From the NCBI GenBank assembly GCA_027559495.1, contig JAMXSV010000011.1, positions 74,501-138,500 of the forward strand: a stretch of 64,000 nucleotides of DNA. Reading direction: 5' to 3'. Shown here one piece after another: positions 43,714 through 56,030 of this stretch. The stretch is from Aurifilum marmelostoma (Eukaryota; Ascomycota; Sordariomycetes; Diaporthales; Cryphonectriaceae). Below the pieces are notes generated by a model. It did not search any database. It was not told where the DNA came from and saw only the letters and a list, made by a program, of their open reading frames with translations. The position numbers and the translations under genes are program-made. The first letter of the stretch is position 1, and the number at the start of each line of letters is the position of its first letter.

Positions 43714-45106
43714 GTTTTCGAGGAGTATTAATATGCGGTCAAGGCGTGACTCGGCGCTGAATGTCGCGAGAGGATAGTCAACGAAACAGAGCCCTGAAAG
43801 TAAAACTGGGAGGACAGTACGGCTGTTATAGGTCTACAGAATTTATATATCTCATTCTCAAGGTGCGGACTATCCCTCGTAGACTCGAGCTGAACTTGAA
43901 AGCGAACAGGCCAGGAAAAAGCTTCGTTGCTAATGAGGTCCGGTCCGTCGCCGCCTACTCAAATACGAGTTCTGAGACGCAAGAAGAGGCAAACTAAATG
44001 GACTGAGAGCGCACGGAGCCGTCACTGGCGTCTACACTTTACGAAAAGCGTACATGCCGAAAATCAACTTGGTCACAAAAGCCGCACCGGCAGCAATAGT
44101 AGCCCGTGGTTAACGGATAGTACTTCAGCAACTCAGACCAAGCTATGCTTCATGCTGTCTAGTTTTCTACGTTATATATGTATGAGAGAAGTGCTCGTTC
44201 GATTCCCCGTCTTACATTCAAGGCTTTGTAGGCTGGGAAACGTGCCGATAGTAAAGCCAGATTGAAAGGAATTTGTCATTGTCATGGGTTTCGACCTCAT
44301 ACTCCGTATCTTAGCTCCGAGAACAGGAAAGAAACGAGTTGCAGAAGAAGGAAGACAATAAAGAAAATGAGAAGAAAAGACTCACTAGTCGGAAAGTTGA
44401 GGAAGAAGGATGGACGAGGATAGTTACTTATTTGCATGTGACAGGTGTGCTTACAGACACGTGCAAGTCCGTTCGAGCTACCTCATTATTAGTTGTCAAT
44501 GATTCTTGATTAAGGGTTCTTTTACCTTGCACTGATGTTTTCGCTCTTAGGCTCCGCCTCGTCCTTTGGGAATGATGAAGATAATTTGTCTGCTGGCAAA
44601 TCTCGACCCATTCACACGATTCCTTCCCACGCGGAGGTATATGACACCGCTGGGAAGACGGAGACTACATTTACCTAGTTCTGAAGATGCAAGTTCGTGA
44701 GGTTGAGGTCATATGTAGACAAGCCAGAAAACAATTTGTAAGAATGAATGGAAAGCAGTGTGGCATTGCAACGAAGAAGAAGCAGGACGGAAGGTAGCAG
44801 GAAAAGGCCAACACAGAACAAAATAACGAACCGCAAATTCTCAAAGCACAAAATGATGAAGAAATGTATTATACCATAGCCAATAATCCGAAAGTATTTT
44901 CGCCGCCGGCTCCAATATCCGTCCAATCCAGTCACCGAGCCAAATGAAACCCATGGAAGCACGTGAAAAGGAAAACATGAACGCCTAACACACCGACGTG
45001 ATCTACCAATACCTGATTGAAACAAACAGCTGAGCCAGCAGCTTTCAATATTCCACATTCCGTCCACGTTTGTGGTTGGCAGGTCCATCACCCACCGCAA
45101 AATTGA
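43714..45106. other. Intergenic 1.4 kb, no gene seen
   Basis: AT-rich with short ORFs only (for example 44675-45100, -), none with domain character. It carries the PIR gene promoter at its left end. Confidence 0.45.
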
Positions 45107-46129
45107 TCAGGCGGTGGGAATCTCAGTGAAGGATGCGGAAGGGGCGTCAGATCTGACAACCCTTAGGAGCGTCGTGGGTTGGTCGATAGGTCTGACACCG
45201 CGCTCTTTGAAGATGTTCTTGACCTTTTGCTTGGCATCGTCCCATTCCTTGGTCATGTTCATGTTTTCCAGTTTGTAAACTCCGTTGTTCAGCGCGTCGC
45301 TGGCGGTCTGGCCAGCTGTCATGCTAAGACCCTGACCGATCTGCTGAGCAGCGTCCTGAGCTGTCGATTTAATAAAGCCAGTGGACTCCTCTGCCTCGTT
45401 AGTATCCGAAGTGGACGACGCTGAAGAAGTATCAGGATCCTCCGTGTTCGTGGTCGGAGAATTATCGCTCGACGAGGAGGCGGGCGTGGACTCTGCCGCC
45501 GCCACCGAGGTTGTAGTAGAGAGAGGTACTGTGGCCTCAGAAGAGCTGGACGCCTGAGCCTCCGTGCTCGTAACCGATGTGCTCGTAGCCAACGAGCTAG
45601 TAGCTAGCGAGCTCGTAGCTTGTGCGCTCGTAACCTGCGTGCTTGTGACCTTTTTTGCAGACGCGGTCTCCTCGGTGTCAGAAGTGGGTTTTGTGCTCGT
45701 CTTGGCCGCTGCCGCTGCCGCTGCCGATTCAGACTCCTTTGCCTTGGCTGCTGCCGCTTCAGACTCCTGTGCCTTTGCTGCCTTGGCTTTGGCAGCCGCA
45801 GCCGCAGCAGCCTGTTTCTTCTCTGCCTCCTCGATGGCGGTGGAGGAACTGCTGCTGCTGCTGCTGCTGCTGCCGCCGCCGCTCGTCTTGCCTATGGATT
45901 TGAATAGTCTCCGCTTTCCTAGGCTATCAAGCAGGTTATATCCAAGGGCGCTCGGCAGAGGCAAGTCGGAATAATCGGTGTGCGACCCAAGGGGTGCTGT
46001 AAGTTCGGTACTCCCATCACCGTTGAAGCCGACATCGAGTCGGGCATCGAGGCTGCTCTCGGCAGGGGTTTGGATGCTGGCGAGCGCCGAGCCCGCGAAG
46101 AGAGCTACTGTGGCTCTGCTGAAACGCAT
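45107..46129 (-). CDS. Secreted Ala/Ser/Thr-rich protein of unknown function
   Basis: A single exon; I start at the ATG at 46129, giving 340 residues with signal peptide RFSRATVALFAGSALASIQ, because upstream in-frame sequence looks non-coding. A possible dibasic processing site (SLGKRRLF) lies at about residue 72. A ten-serine run follows, then a 45-residue Ala/Lys/Glu block (AIEEAEKKQAAAAAAAKAK...) that should be a long helix, then Ser/Thr repeats (ATSSLATSSLATS) fit for O-mannosylation. The last 85 residues (GQGLSMTAGQTASDALNNGV, KEWDDAKQKVKNIFKERGV) look folded. No cysteine is visible. I do not recognise a family; a wall or matrix protein is plausible. Confidence 0.7.
   Translation of the reverse strand: MRFSRATVALFAGSALASIQTPAESSLDARLDVGFNGDGSTELTAPLGSHTDYSDLPLPSALGYNLLDSLGKRRLFKSIGKTSGGGSSSSSSSSSSTAIEEAEKKQAAAAAAAKAKAAKAQESEAAAAKAKESESAAAAAAAKTSTKPTSDTEETASAKKVTSTQVTSAQATSSLATSSLATSTSVTSTEAQASSSSEATVPLSTTTSVAAAESTPASSSSDNSPTTNTEDPDTSSASSTSDTNEAEESTGFIKSTAQDAAQQIGQGLSMTAGQTASDALNNGVYKLENMNMTKEWDDAKQKVKNIFKERGVRPIDQPTTLLRVVRSDAPSASFTEIPTA
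45851..45884 (+). repeat. CTG/CCG trinucleotide repeat encoding polyserine-glycine
   Basis: Consecutive CTG then CCG triplets encode the Ser10 and Gly3 run of the Ala/Ser-rich secreted protein on the minus strand. Candidate length-variable microsatellite. Confidence 0.8.
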
Positions 46130-49100
46130 CGCGGCGGCGATATTTGTTTTCTGCTCGCAGAGCAGTTTGTTTCGATATGTGCGGCTGTCTGGAGTGAGTG
46201 ATTGAAGTAGTAGTGCTCGGATGTTGTGACGGAGAGCTAAATGCGCAGTGATGATACTGAGGACATGGGATAAGATGAAGAGCATAGGCTTCAAGAATCA
46301 AGAAATGTTGATATTTATACATTTCTTCACGACGCGTAATGTATGTGAGGCTCTGCCCAAACACCTGGCCTGGTGGAGGCTACGATGAGAAAGAATAATC
46401 ATCGCGTCGAAACTTTGTTGGGCTCCGAAGACCAAAGAACTTGACCCCTTGACACCGTAGCAAGGCCGGGTGGCCACAACTCATGAACGGCCATTTGGAC
46501 GAACCGCATCCTAGAGGTGGCCCTTTGACGGCTGCACGAACACACATCAGTCGAATGAGCGAAGCAATTGAAACGGGTCCCGGCGGCTGGCCGCGTCTTA
46601 TGCAGCTCGTCGGCGATGAGACCCGTAGCCGGCCGTGCGATGACCGACGCGCACGCGGGGCCTTAATAATCGTGCATGCCAGGTCCGGCTGAAAAGGCCG
46701 ATAGATAAGGCCCGGAATCGTGGAGTCGCTGACTGGCGATAAGAGGAAGGTCAAGTAGACCCATCAATGGTGTTCGTTGGTGTTAGAAATTGGTGGTCCT
46801 TCTATGTGGTCACGGAGCGTCGCATGTTCTGGCAGCGCTTCGGTCGAGCTGCCTGAGACCGGGCAATAGTGTCCACTCAAAACCATGGGAACATTACGGC
46901 AGACTGCTTGCTGTGCCGCATGCTGTACCGTCGTGGTACAGTATAGATAGCAAAACTGTACAATCTCCTCTTGAGCATGAAAGTTGGCATTTGTATAATT
47001 CTGGGAAGATCAAATGATCCAAAGGCAGGGAAGACGCATGGGAAGCCAACATAATATGGGAAAGAGAGGTGCCAAGAAAGAAACCAGAGCAAAAGCATGC
47101 ACGAAATCGTGATGATCTTGCTGGACGATCACAGCCCCGACAGTGTCCAAATGCCGGCGAACCACCCATCTGACAGGACCCACCCCAGGTTCCACAACCT
47201 CATCGTGGTCATCGTGTGCCTGAGCGTTCAGCGGGCCGAAAGGTGAAATCGACCCCTCCTACCTTCAAGGCTCGAACAAGCGTCAAGACGATATGGTAAT
47301 TGAAAGATTGAGGGCGTTTTAACGGGTTATCTGATGTAAGCTTATGTATACGTAACCACTGGTTCGTTTCTCATCAGATGTTGGTGGCTATGATCACCCT
47401 GATAGTAAGCACATGTGCGGGACTTCTTTGCTGCAGAGTTTCAGCGTGTGAGAGTGCTGAATAAGAGACGGAGCACTTCAGATGCTATCAAGCTTCTCGA
47501 CTGTCCAGTACTGAAATTGCGCAATGAAATACACTGTGAACACCTTCTCAAACATGCTTCAGATTATATGACCAACAACAGTGAGTGAAACAAGGAGGAC
47601 AGCTGAATGAATCATCTAAGCCAATACAAAAGTCAGATCAAGCTTAAGCCGTGAGTGCAAACGAGCTGTTGTGGCAAGATAGGGGACTGCTCAGGTGTGC
47701 GAGTGAGCTGTGGGGAGCCTTAGGACCTTCAGCATAGGGCATCAGCCTGGCACAGTCCGTAAATAGTACAGAGAAGGGCCCGTGCCGAACCCAATTGACC
47801 TCTTCCAACCCTGCTTGCAGCATGTAATGATTCGCAAGCCATGCTTCAATATCGAAAGGAGTCCCGGGCCAGGTTGGGTACCTTTTCAAGGGACCTCGCT
47901 GTCAACATTGAAACCTGGAAAAGGTGCTCATAGGATATTATAGGATAAGCTTAAATTTGCGAGTCATGAGACAGTTTCGAGCGGGGAGGTGTTCCTTGCT
48001 GCCGAGGCAATCCCAGCTCATCACTTCGATATAGCTCTGGTCAATACTTACTACTATCAATACTAATGAAGTCTGCTCCTTTGAATCAATACGAGAATCG
48101 AGGCGAGAACCGATTGCACAACAAAAGATACTGCTGAGGCAATCGTTGATCATTTGTAGGTTCTTGAAGCACAAGGTTGCTTCAGTACAGAGGGTAGGTA
48201 TGGCGCATTGTTCAGAGTACATCTGATCAGGGCTGTCAATCTGATAATATCAACTTACATCCGTTATCACAACGGAATTATTCGTCGCATAAAAGTTTTA
48301 GATCTTCCCCCACCATCCTTCTCGAAGCTCCGTAACCATCACAAAGCATATGGGAGGGCGGGTCTCGCCCCGGAAAACGCTACCATACCCTGGAAACAAC
48401 CTCTGCCACTTTCTTTGCGGTCACGAAGCCGGGCCTCTGGAAGCTTGGCGCATTGGTCCAAGCCCAGGAGGGAAACTGTGCCGGCCGAGCAGGAACTCGA
48501 GCCTGTTCGGAACCAGGCCAAGGGAAACCCCGAAAGCAGATTCATAATGTTAGCGGAGCATGTCTAAGAATTTTCCCCCTCCCTCTAAGGGGTGCTGGTA
48601 TATGTTGCTTCGAAACCCTAGCTCCCTCTTGTAGCAGACTTCATCAGCCTAGGCTATAAACACACACCGGCGCGACCCTGTACCGCCGTGCCGGTGTCGT
48701 CCCCTGGACACACGAAGGATTGTTCGTACTGGCCCACCACGGCCTTTGGAGTCGGGCTCAATGTCCACTCAACCCCCCGGACTGCGGGATTTGGATTACA
48801 ACGTCCTCATTGGCGGGTCTACAGGGTGACGAGGTCCTGCGTGCACCGGCCTGCCACGCAGACGCGCGTTGCATGCATGCACCCAAGAAAATTGCTTGCA
48901 AAGGATCTTCTGGTGGCGCAGGGGGAAAGATCAGAACTTGATTGCTTAATTTTGCCGAGCCGCAGCCACACGCAGAGTAGAGACGAGACGGCTCCTGTAC
49001 TATCTAGTGACGGAGGAGCTTCCTTCACCTAGTGGATGCTCCGCACATGGAGTATCCTAGGCAAACCGGTGAGAAGGGACAAAAGAGATGAGCAGCATTA

Positions 49101-49957
49101 TCCCGGCATCGACCAGTGGTGGAAGAAATTGGGGGAAAAAGAAGTTGAGGGCACCGGAACTCAATTCATGGCAAACCAGAATGGGAGTTTGATCGACTAC
49201 CTTATGCGCCTTGAAGCAGATGCCGGGAACAGAGCAATTCGGAGACCTGCACGCCGCCGCCAAAGAGGGTTCGAGATTTTGGTATAAACTGTCGCAGATC
49301 CCATACATGGGTGGCATTTTGGAGGAATTTTGTAAGACACCAGGTCCCGGATATATGCGCGCTCTCTCTCTTCCTCGCTTGTTCGCTCCGTTTCTCACGC
49401 CCTATCGACCAATCTATATTATATCTTTGAAGGCATTGCTACCTGCCATATAGAATGGAAGAATGGATGCGAAACCACATGCCTGGATGATCCCATCTCC
49501 GATTCGTATGGGACCCCGGCGGCGATCCGAGTTTCCAGCCCCTGCGGGCGCACACCCATGCCTGTCAAGGCACATTAGACTTTTCCATGTATGTTCCTTG
49601 CCCAGCTGTGTATCATCAGGGTCCCCAACAAGGTCTAGGCAGTTTACGTTGATCTCCTGTGTGAAAGTGGCATTGCAGAAAGGTCGACACAGTGCAGCAA
49701 AGTTCCTTGGATGAATACAACTATGCAGAATAAAGGCACTAGGGATCCGCCCATCGCGGCACCCCATGGTCTGTCGTCCTCTTTTTTTTCCTTTTTCTTT
49801 TCTTTCTCTTTCGCGCTCGTCTCGGCTCCCAGACCCGTCGGATCGATCCGTACCCAAACGAAAAGATCACCCAGGCCTACAGAACAGTAGACTCAGGAAA
49901 TATCGAAGAGACTTCGAGGAACTGGTTTTTTTTTTTGAAGCCTCATAATTCACTGAG
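46130..49957. other. Gene-poor 3.8 kb interval
   Basis: No convincing gene. A minus-strand open stretch at 47644-47889 (KRYPTWPGTPFDIEAWLANH...) has protein-like composition and may be a gene remnant, but I could not join it to other exons or name a family. Other ORFs (46380-46754, 48208-48567, 49057-49398, 49414-49857) look random. A T-rich stretch near 49780 and a T11 at about 49927 precede the SAT4 gene. Confidence 0.45.
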
Positions 49958-51521
49958 ATGGGCGCCATTTCTTCGGGCGGCGAAGAGATATTGACTGGGA
50001 TTTGGGTTCCTACTGCGATTTCTGGACTCGTGTTGCTTCTCAGGATCTATTGCAAGCACGTTCGTCAACGAGGCTTGTGGTGGGATGATGCGGTCATATC
50101 TATATCATGGGTATGTACATCAGCATTATGGCCACCTCTGTCTGCCCTGGCGGGACTTTCTGAGGACCATTAAGAATTTGTTGCTAACGCTGGAACCTTG
50201 AAGATATTACTTCTCGCCTCCAATATCGTTCAGACTATCGAGGTCCCGCTGGGGTTCGGAAAACACATCGACAATGTTGACGCCGCCAATAAGCCCATAC
50301 TGGGCCTGCTCGACGAGGTCACTGCGACACTCACCATCTTAGCTGCTGCCTGGAGCAAGACAGCCTTTGCGGTGACCCTGCTGCGTATACTAGAAGGCTG
50401 GGCTAAGAAGTGTGTCTGGTTCATCGCCATCTCGATGAATGTCCTAATGTTGGCCGGGATAATATTGGGCTGGGCGCAGTGCTCGCCTCCAGAAAAGCTA
50501 TGGGATAATGAGATAGCAGGCACCTGTCTGCCCCGCAGCATTAGATCCGATTACAACATATTCTCCGGAGGTAAGACCACTTTGTCGTGTGTCCCTATGC
50601 TGGACGCAACCTTCGCCGCCTGCTAACCACTATCTCGTCATAAAAGTATACGCTGGCATCATGGACCTCTGTCTCGCAGGCCTGCCTTGGACAATCCTGC
50701 CAAAACTGCAGATGCAGACTCGGGAAAAAGCTGGTGTTGGAGTTGCTATGAGTATGGGAGTTATGTAAGCTATGAAGCCTTTCCACCACCGGCTACCTAT
50801 CTGTGATATGTAAATAATACTGACTAACGGTATCGTAGAGCTGGTGCCGCTGCTTTCGCCAAAAGCGCCGCGATCCCAGAACTAGCAACGGGCGACTTCA
50901 CCTGTAAGTACATTACTTATGTGCGAGGGCCAGTGACTCACTGCCCTGGCCTGTGCGCTGTTGCCAGCCGCCTGCCCTCACCTAGATAGCCTCTGCTAGC
51001 CAGATAGCCTCTTTTCCTCTCTTCTTTCCTTTCGGTAGCGCTTTTCCTATGCATCTGTTTTCCCATAACTTAACCTCAAGGCCTGCGTATAGTGTGCCTT
51101 CTCCCCCCCCCCCCCCCCTCCACCCCAAACAATGATGCTGACCTGGCTTCTTCTCCTACCAGTCTACGGTACCACTCTAGTAGTCTGGGGTACAGTCGAG
51201 ATAGCAGTCACTATAGTAGGCTGCTCGATACCTATCCTACGAGCGCTGCTGTCCGATTACAAGAACTCGAGGTATGCCAAATCCAGAGACGAAGTAGGGA
51301 CGTCGACCAAGGTGACAACAAACATGTCGAGACGTGGTACGGTCGGAGCTCGCAGTACCCGGCGTACGATGCAGGTTCAGGCCTCTAGCGATGCGGACAG
51401 CGACAAGATGATTCTCCACGATGGAGCAGAGACAGGAATTGTGCGGACCGCCGAGGTCATGATTGAGTACAGCGAGAGACGGGACGAAGAGTATGAGCTC
51501 AGTCGTTTCGACAAGGTTTAG
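49958..51521 (+). CDS. SAT4/fungal rhodopsin-domain integral membrane protein (first of two)
   Basis: Exons 49958-50110, 50204-50570, 50647-50764, 50839-50903 and 51163-51521 encode 353 residues. Seven hydrophobic segments can be followed, with family phrases LLLRIYCKHVRQRGLWWDDA (helix 2/loop), VPLGFGKHIDN, WSKTAFAVTLLRI, GWAQCSPPEKLW, GIMDLCLAGLPWTILPKLQM, and VEIAVTIVGCSIPILRALL in helix 7. These define the fungal rhodopsin/SAT4 domain, related to the PTH11 group. There is no N-terminal CFEM domain. The C-terminal tail of about 90 residues is polar and charged, probably cytosolic. Ligand and pathway are unknown. Intron 4 is long (259 nt) and contains a C16 run. Confidence 0.9.
51103..51118 (+). 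repeat. C16 homopolymer in intron
   Basis: Sixteen C in the last intron of the SAT4 gene, about 45 bp upstream of its acceptor. Confidence 0.9.
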
Positions 51522-53283
51522 AAAAAAGTTATGACTTAATTAAAGGAAAAGGCTAACTGTTCTCAATCCATCTGCATATCTTGATGATGCTCTCTTAGGA
51601 GAGAATAACCTGTATCCTTTCCCTCGCCATCGGGTACGTGGAACCGAAATGTGCAGATACCAGTAGCTACGCGCTGTTGATACGGAATGAGATTTCAAGA
51701 TCGATACCATGACTTGATGTGAAATAGCAGATGGTTGTTCAAAGTAAATCCTTGGCCCGATGAGCCTCCAGTGATACCTAAAATATAATCGCAATTCCAC
51801 CGCTTCGTTCCTAGATTAGGGTTGCTTCGACACAACGTCCAGTCAGGGATCGGTCTTAGGGATCGGTCTTGCGGCTCCCACATGGAACCCAGTCTGACAA
51901 CACAGCTCATCCGACTGCTTCTCTATCAACGTGGCGACCACGCGGATGTTCGCTAGCATTGAAGTTCACAATGTATAGAACCCCGTTACACATGCTTGAC
52001 GAATCGTATAACCGCATCGTGAACAGAGCCGTCGGTCCTGGAGCGAAGATTGTTGAGATCCGACTTAGCATTGATATTGATCAGCGTCATGCAGACAGGA
52101 GTTTCCGCGTCCAGGACCGTATCGGCCGAGAGGATATCAGAGGGCTGGATTGTCAACGTAGTGATGGAATTTGAAACTTATATAATATCCTGCCGTTCTG
52201 TCCAGTTTACGCGATGGTGTAAGTCGAGTGAATCCTAAGAAGAGAACAAAGTGCACCACTTACATTTAGCTAGAAAGTTTCAAAATGTATACTCTGTATA
52301 CTTGACGGAAGCATACCTAGGTAGCTCGTGCAACCACTATTGGAATGAACGTTTGATATACTAGGCTTCGCAGAGTACCACCAAAGGTGTATGTTGGATT
52401 GAGGTTATACCTAATTAGCAGTTAATTATGTAAGGAAATCTTTTTCGTGGCAAGGACTATCAGCATTGTCAAGCTCATAAATGAGCTCTTTGAACTTCTC
52501 CTTCCACCTCTAGGGATTTCTTTTCCGGTCTCAAGGTAATCAGACAGGATCTTCTGCGTATTCGTGCGTTACGTGGCTGTGACGTCGCAAAACAGGTAAA
52601 GTCCCGTGTCGCTTGTGGACCCCCCCCCCCCAAACAAAAAAAGGTAAAACACTTTCCCATGTATACGAAGGAGGGGGGGAACCAAGATAAAGCCCGGGGC
52701 CTCGACTGAAACCGCTCAGAGTGACTCGTCATGTCCGGTAGCCAAAAGCATGTATACCCGCGCAGCTGCTTCTTCGTCACCTTACAGCTTACAACACATT
52801 AAACGTATCAAGAGGGTTACTCATTATGTCGAACAGGGAACAACATGATGCTTGCGAGGGAATGTTTGTGCGAATATCAGACGATCGAGCGCGTTGCACT
52901 GCCGGACACGATCTGGCACACATCAGCGCGAGAAAGAAAACCGCTGGCGCATGTTGAATGTACATTGTATTGATCCACTGGGACCGCCTCTGAGGCGAGT
53001 ATAATGGTCTTCGGCTCATGACGTGGTCTTTTCACGGAAGTCTAGTTTGTTCAGGTGTAGGCGGCGCGTGTATTCGCCCATAACCTGCTGTCAAGGCGTG
53101 AATATACTTGTAGGATGGAGAGCCAATGATGTTTTGAGTCCGACCTTGAAGATACATATAACCCTTGCAAATCCGATAGGCCAACAATTCCATAGGTGGT
53201 ACCTAGGTGTGTTGATTGACCATAGGCGTCGTAGGGTAGTCATATGAGAGCACTGCCAAGAGCTCCTATGCAAATTATCGCCT
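51522..53283. other. Intergenic 1.8 kb, no gene seen
   Basis: Convergent 3' flanks of the SAT4 and ATM1 genes. It holds a 13-bp tandem duplication and a C12 run at 52620-52631, and no ORF with domain character. Confidence 0.5.
51845..51870 (+). repeat. Perfect 13-bp tandem duplication
   Basis: The unit AGGGATCGGTCTT occurs twice without a gap. No coding context; probably replication slippage. Confidence 0.85.
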
Positions 53284-55538
53284 TCATTTTCGAAGCTCGT
53301 CTTCCGACTCGTCCGCCTCTTCGTCCTCCTTCTCTTCACCATTTTTGTGGAACAAGGTCTCTTGTGCTGCAAAGAGGGTCAGTTTGTTTCGCAGGTTTAA
53401 ACATGGGTTCCTAGGAAAAAGGCTTACCACTCCAAAGCTCAGAGTACACTCCACCTTGGTCCACCAGCTCCTTGTGCGTGCCTTGCTCCACAACACTGCC
53501 GCCCCGCAACACAACAATCAGGTCGGCATCATGGATTGTCCTCAGCCGGTGCGCCACAAATACGCTCGTGCGGCCTTTCTCCTTCAAGATGGAGTTGATG
53601 TTCTGCATCAACGCCTGTTCGGTATGCGTATCCAATGCGCTTGTCGCCTCGTCAAAGAACAGCAGAGGGGGGTCTTTGAGTAGTAAACGCGACACGGCCA
53701 ACCTCTGCTTCTCCCCGCCCGAGATCATCAGACCACGTTCGCCGACCTTTGTCTCATAACCTTCCTTCCAGGAGGCGATCGTATCGTGGATCCGGGCACG
53801 CTTGGCAGCGGCCACTACACGCTCGTGCGGCGCGGTGATATCGCCATAGTGAATATTGTGCCCCACGGTGTCGTTGAATAAGGGTGTGTCTTGTGGGACA
53901 ACGCCAATGGCACGTCTCAGGCTGTCGATCTGCACCTGACGGATATCTTGGTCATCGATCAGGACCCGGCCTTGCTGGATGTCGTAGTACCTAAAGAGCA
54001 ACCGTAGCAGGGTCGACTTGCCACAGCCTGATGGTCCGACGATCGCAACCTTTTTGCCCGCGGGGATTACCAGATCCAAATTGCGCAGGACCGGCCTGTC
54101 AGGGTGGTACCCGAAAGTGACGTTCTCAAAGCGAATTTCGCCTCCCTTGGTGAGGGCTAGGGGCTTCGCGCTGGGTGGCTCGGTGATGGTCACGTTAACC
54201 TTCTGCAGGTTGAAGAGGGTCTCCATGTCCAGCAGGCTCTGGCGGAGCTCGCGGTACACAGACCCTAGAAAGTTGAGGGGTACGGAGAGCTGAAAGACAA
54301 GCTGGTTGATCATGACCAGATCGCCGACAGTCAGGCTTCCCGACGCGATCCCATTGGCGCCGAGATACATCATGGCGGTCAGGGCGCTGGAAAAGATGAT
54401 GTTCTGGCCGCTATTGAGGAACGCCAGGCTCGTGGCAACCTTGATGGAGGCCTTCTCATACTGCTGCAAAGCCTTGTCGTAACGGGCGATCTCAAACTTC
54501 TCATTGTTGAAGTATTTGACGGCCTCGTAGTTGATGAGTGAGTCCACGGCCACCGTAGAGGCCTTGTTATCAGCGGCGTTGGTCTGTCGGCGGAACTTTG
54601 TGCGCCATGCCGTCGTCCAAATGGTGAATGCGGTATATGTAGCCATGGTCAGGGCGGTGATTGCGGCAAAGGATCCGCCGTATTGATAGGTCAGAATGCC
54701 ACACACCATGGTGATCTCGAGGGCGGTTGGGATGACGTGAAAGACCATGCTAGTCAACAGGAAGCTGATGCCCTTGGTTCCCCTGTCGATTGCCCGGGTT
54801 AGACCGCCAGTCTGCTTGGAGAGGTGGAAGCCCAGGTCCAGGCGAAGCAGGTGGTCGAATACATCCCGAGCAACCTTGCGGATTGCCTTCTGGGCCACGG
54901 ACGCGAAGACGGCGTTGCGCAGCTCCTGAAAGACAGTGGCCCCTATCCTGGTAGCACCATATGCCAGTATCATGGTGCCTGCTATAGTTGTTGCCGTTCC
55001 TCCAACAGAGGCAATGTCAACATTCATGGCGTCGACTATGCTCTTGAAGTAGAATGGCACTTGGACATTGAGCACCTTTGCGCCGACCAGGAGCGAAACG
55101 GCCAGGCCCACACGCATCTTGGTGCCCATGCTGTCCTTGGGCCAGAGGTATTGTGACATCTCTTTTATGATGGCCCAGTCAGCCTTGCGCTGCTCCTGTG
55201 ACGTCTTGTCTATTGGAGCCAGAGGATCTGCGGCTGGCTTCGGTGCCAGGGAAGCCTTGCTGCCCTTCACAGAAGCCGATTGAGGAGGAGGAGGAGGCTG
55301 GGATGTCGTGGTCGCGGTTTTCTTGGGAGGGGAGGAAGAAGTGGTGGTAGTCGGGGGGGCTCGCAGGCTCGCGCAGTGAGGAAGTCGTGGTCAATACTCG
55401 TATTATTGGGCTCACGGCCTTCTTCTGTGGTAGCCATGGCCGGTGGTATTGTTGAGGACTGCGCGAATAGAGGGAGGTCGACTGCCATGTACCGCCAGCG
55501 ACGCCAGCGCGTCCAAGACAGAGGGATCGTGAAATCAT
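53284..55538 (-). CDS. ATM1: Mitochondrial ABC half-transporter Atm1 (Fe-S cluster export pathway)
   Basis: Minus-strand exons 55538-55416, 55321-53428 and 53366-53284 encode 699 residues. Exon 1 is a mitochondrial presequence (MISRSLCLGRAGVAGGTW). The 94-nt first intron has a GTGAGC donor and a long pyrimidine tract. The transmembrane domain shows NVQVPFYFKSIVDAMN, KQTGGLTRAIDRGTKGI and DSLINYEAVKYFNNE, all typical of ABCB7/Atm1. The ATPase has Walker A GPSGCGKST, signature ISGGEKQR and Walker B LLFFDEATSALD. The last exon ends in an acidic tail (EEKEDEEADESEDE). Atm1 sits in the inner mitochondrial membrane and exports a glutathione-linked sulphur compound needed for cytosolic Fe-S proteins. 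Confidence 0.95.
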
Positions 55539-56030
55539 CGTAGTAATATTGTTGTGAACTGTTCGGCTGCCATCTTTCAGCTCTAGCGGGAGAGCGCCAG
55601 ACAGACCAATACGGTTCTTGTTCGTGGAACGAGAGATAGGGGGAGTCAACCTGGAGCAAAGTCAATCATGAGAGATGAAAAAGAAGAGGGGGGTTGGGCT
55701 GGATTGGCATCTGCGTGCGTCTTGCGTGCTGTCGATGCTGAATGACGGGCGAGGATGGCCGCGACCGACACGACAGGACGCTGGCTACTTGGTAGCTAGG
55801 GGCTTGGTGGGCTGGAGCTGTTTGAGCTTGGGCTGAGCTGCACCGCGGGGCACTTTCTCTAGGCTGAAATCTCGGACCCGTATCGGAGATGGGCACTTGG
55901 ACGGCAGATTTGCTTAGATAAGCTCGGATTATCACGATTTGGTCGGTACCGCCAGGTAAGTATTATCTACACCTTCTCTTCCTGGAACACGACCCTGTCT
56001 CCGCTTCATCCTCCTGCTACACCGCGTCAA
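55539..56030. other. Intergenic, ATM1 promoter
   Basis: About 490 bp between the ATM1 start and the GMC oxidoreductase stop codon; both genes run on the minus strand. No exon seen. Confidence 0.5.

Noticed and set aside
44186..44225. tRNA T-arm-like string GTTCGATTCCCCG
   Set aside because: The preceding 60-70 bases do not fold into D and anticodon arms, and no acceptor stem pairs.
47644..47889. Minus-strand ORF with protein-like sequence
   Set aside because: It could be the end of an enzyme gene, but no upstream exon or family was identifiable. Kept only as a possible remnant.
55322..55415. Apparent frameshift at a G7 run (55353-55359) in the ATM1 N terminus
   Set aside because: An intron with GTGAGC donor at 55415 and AAG acceptor at 55322 joins the presequence to the rest in phase and has a long pyrimidine tract. 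No sequence error is needed.
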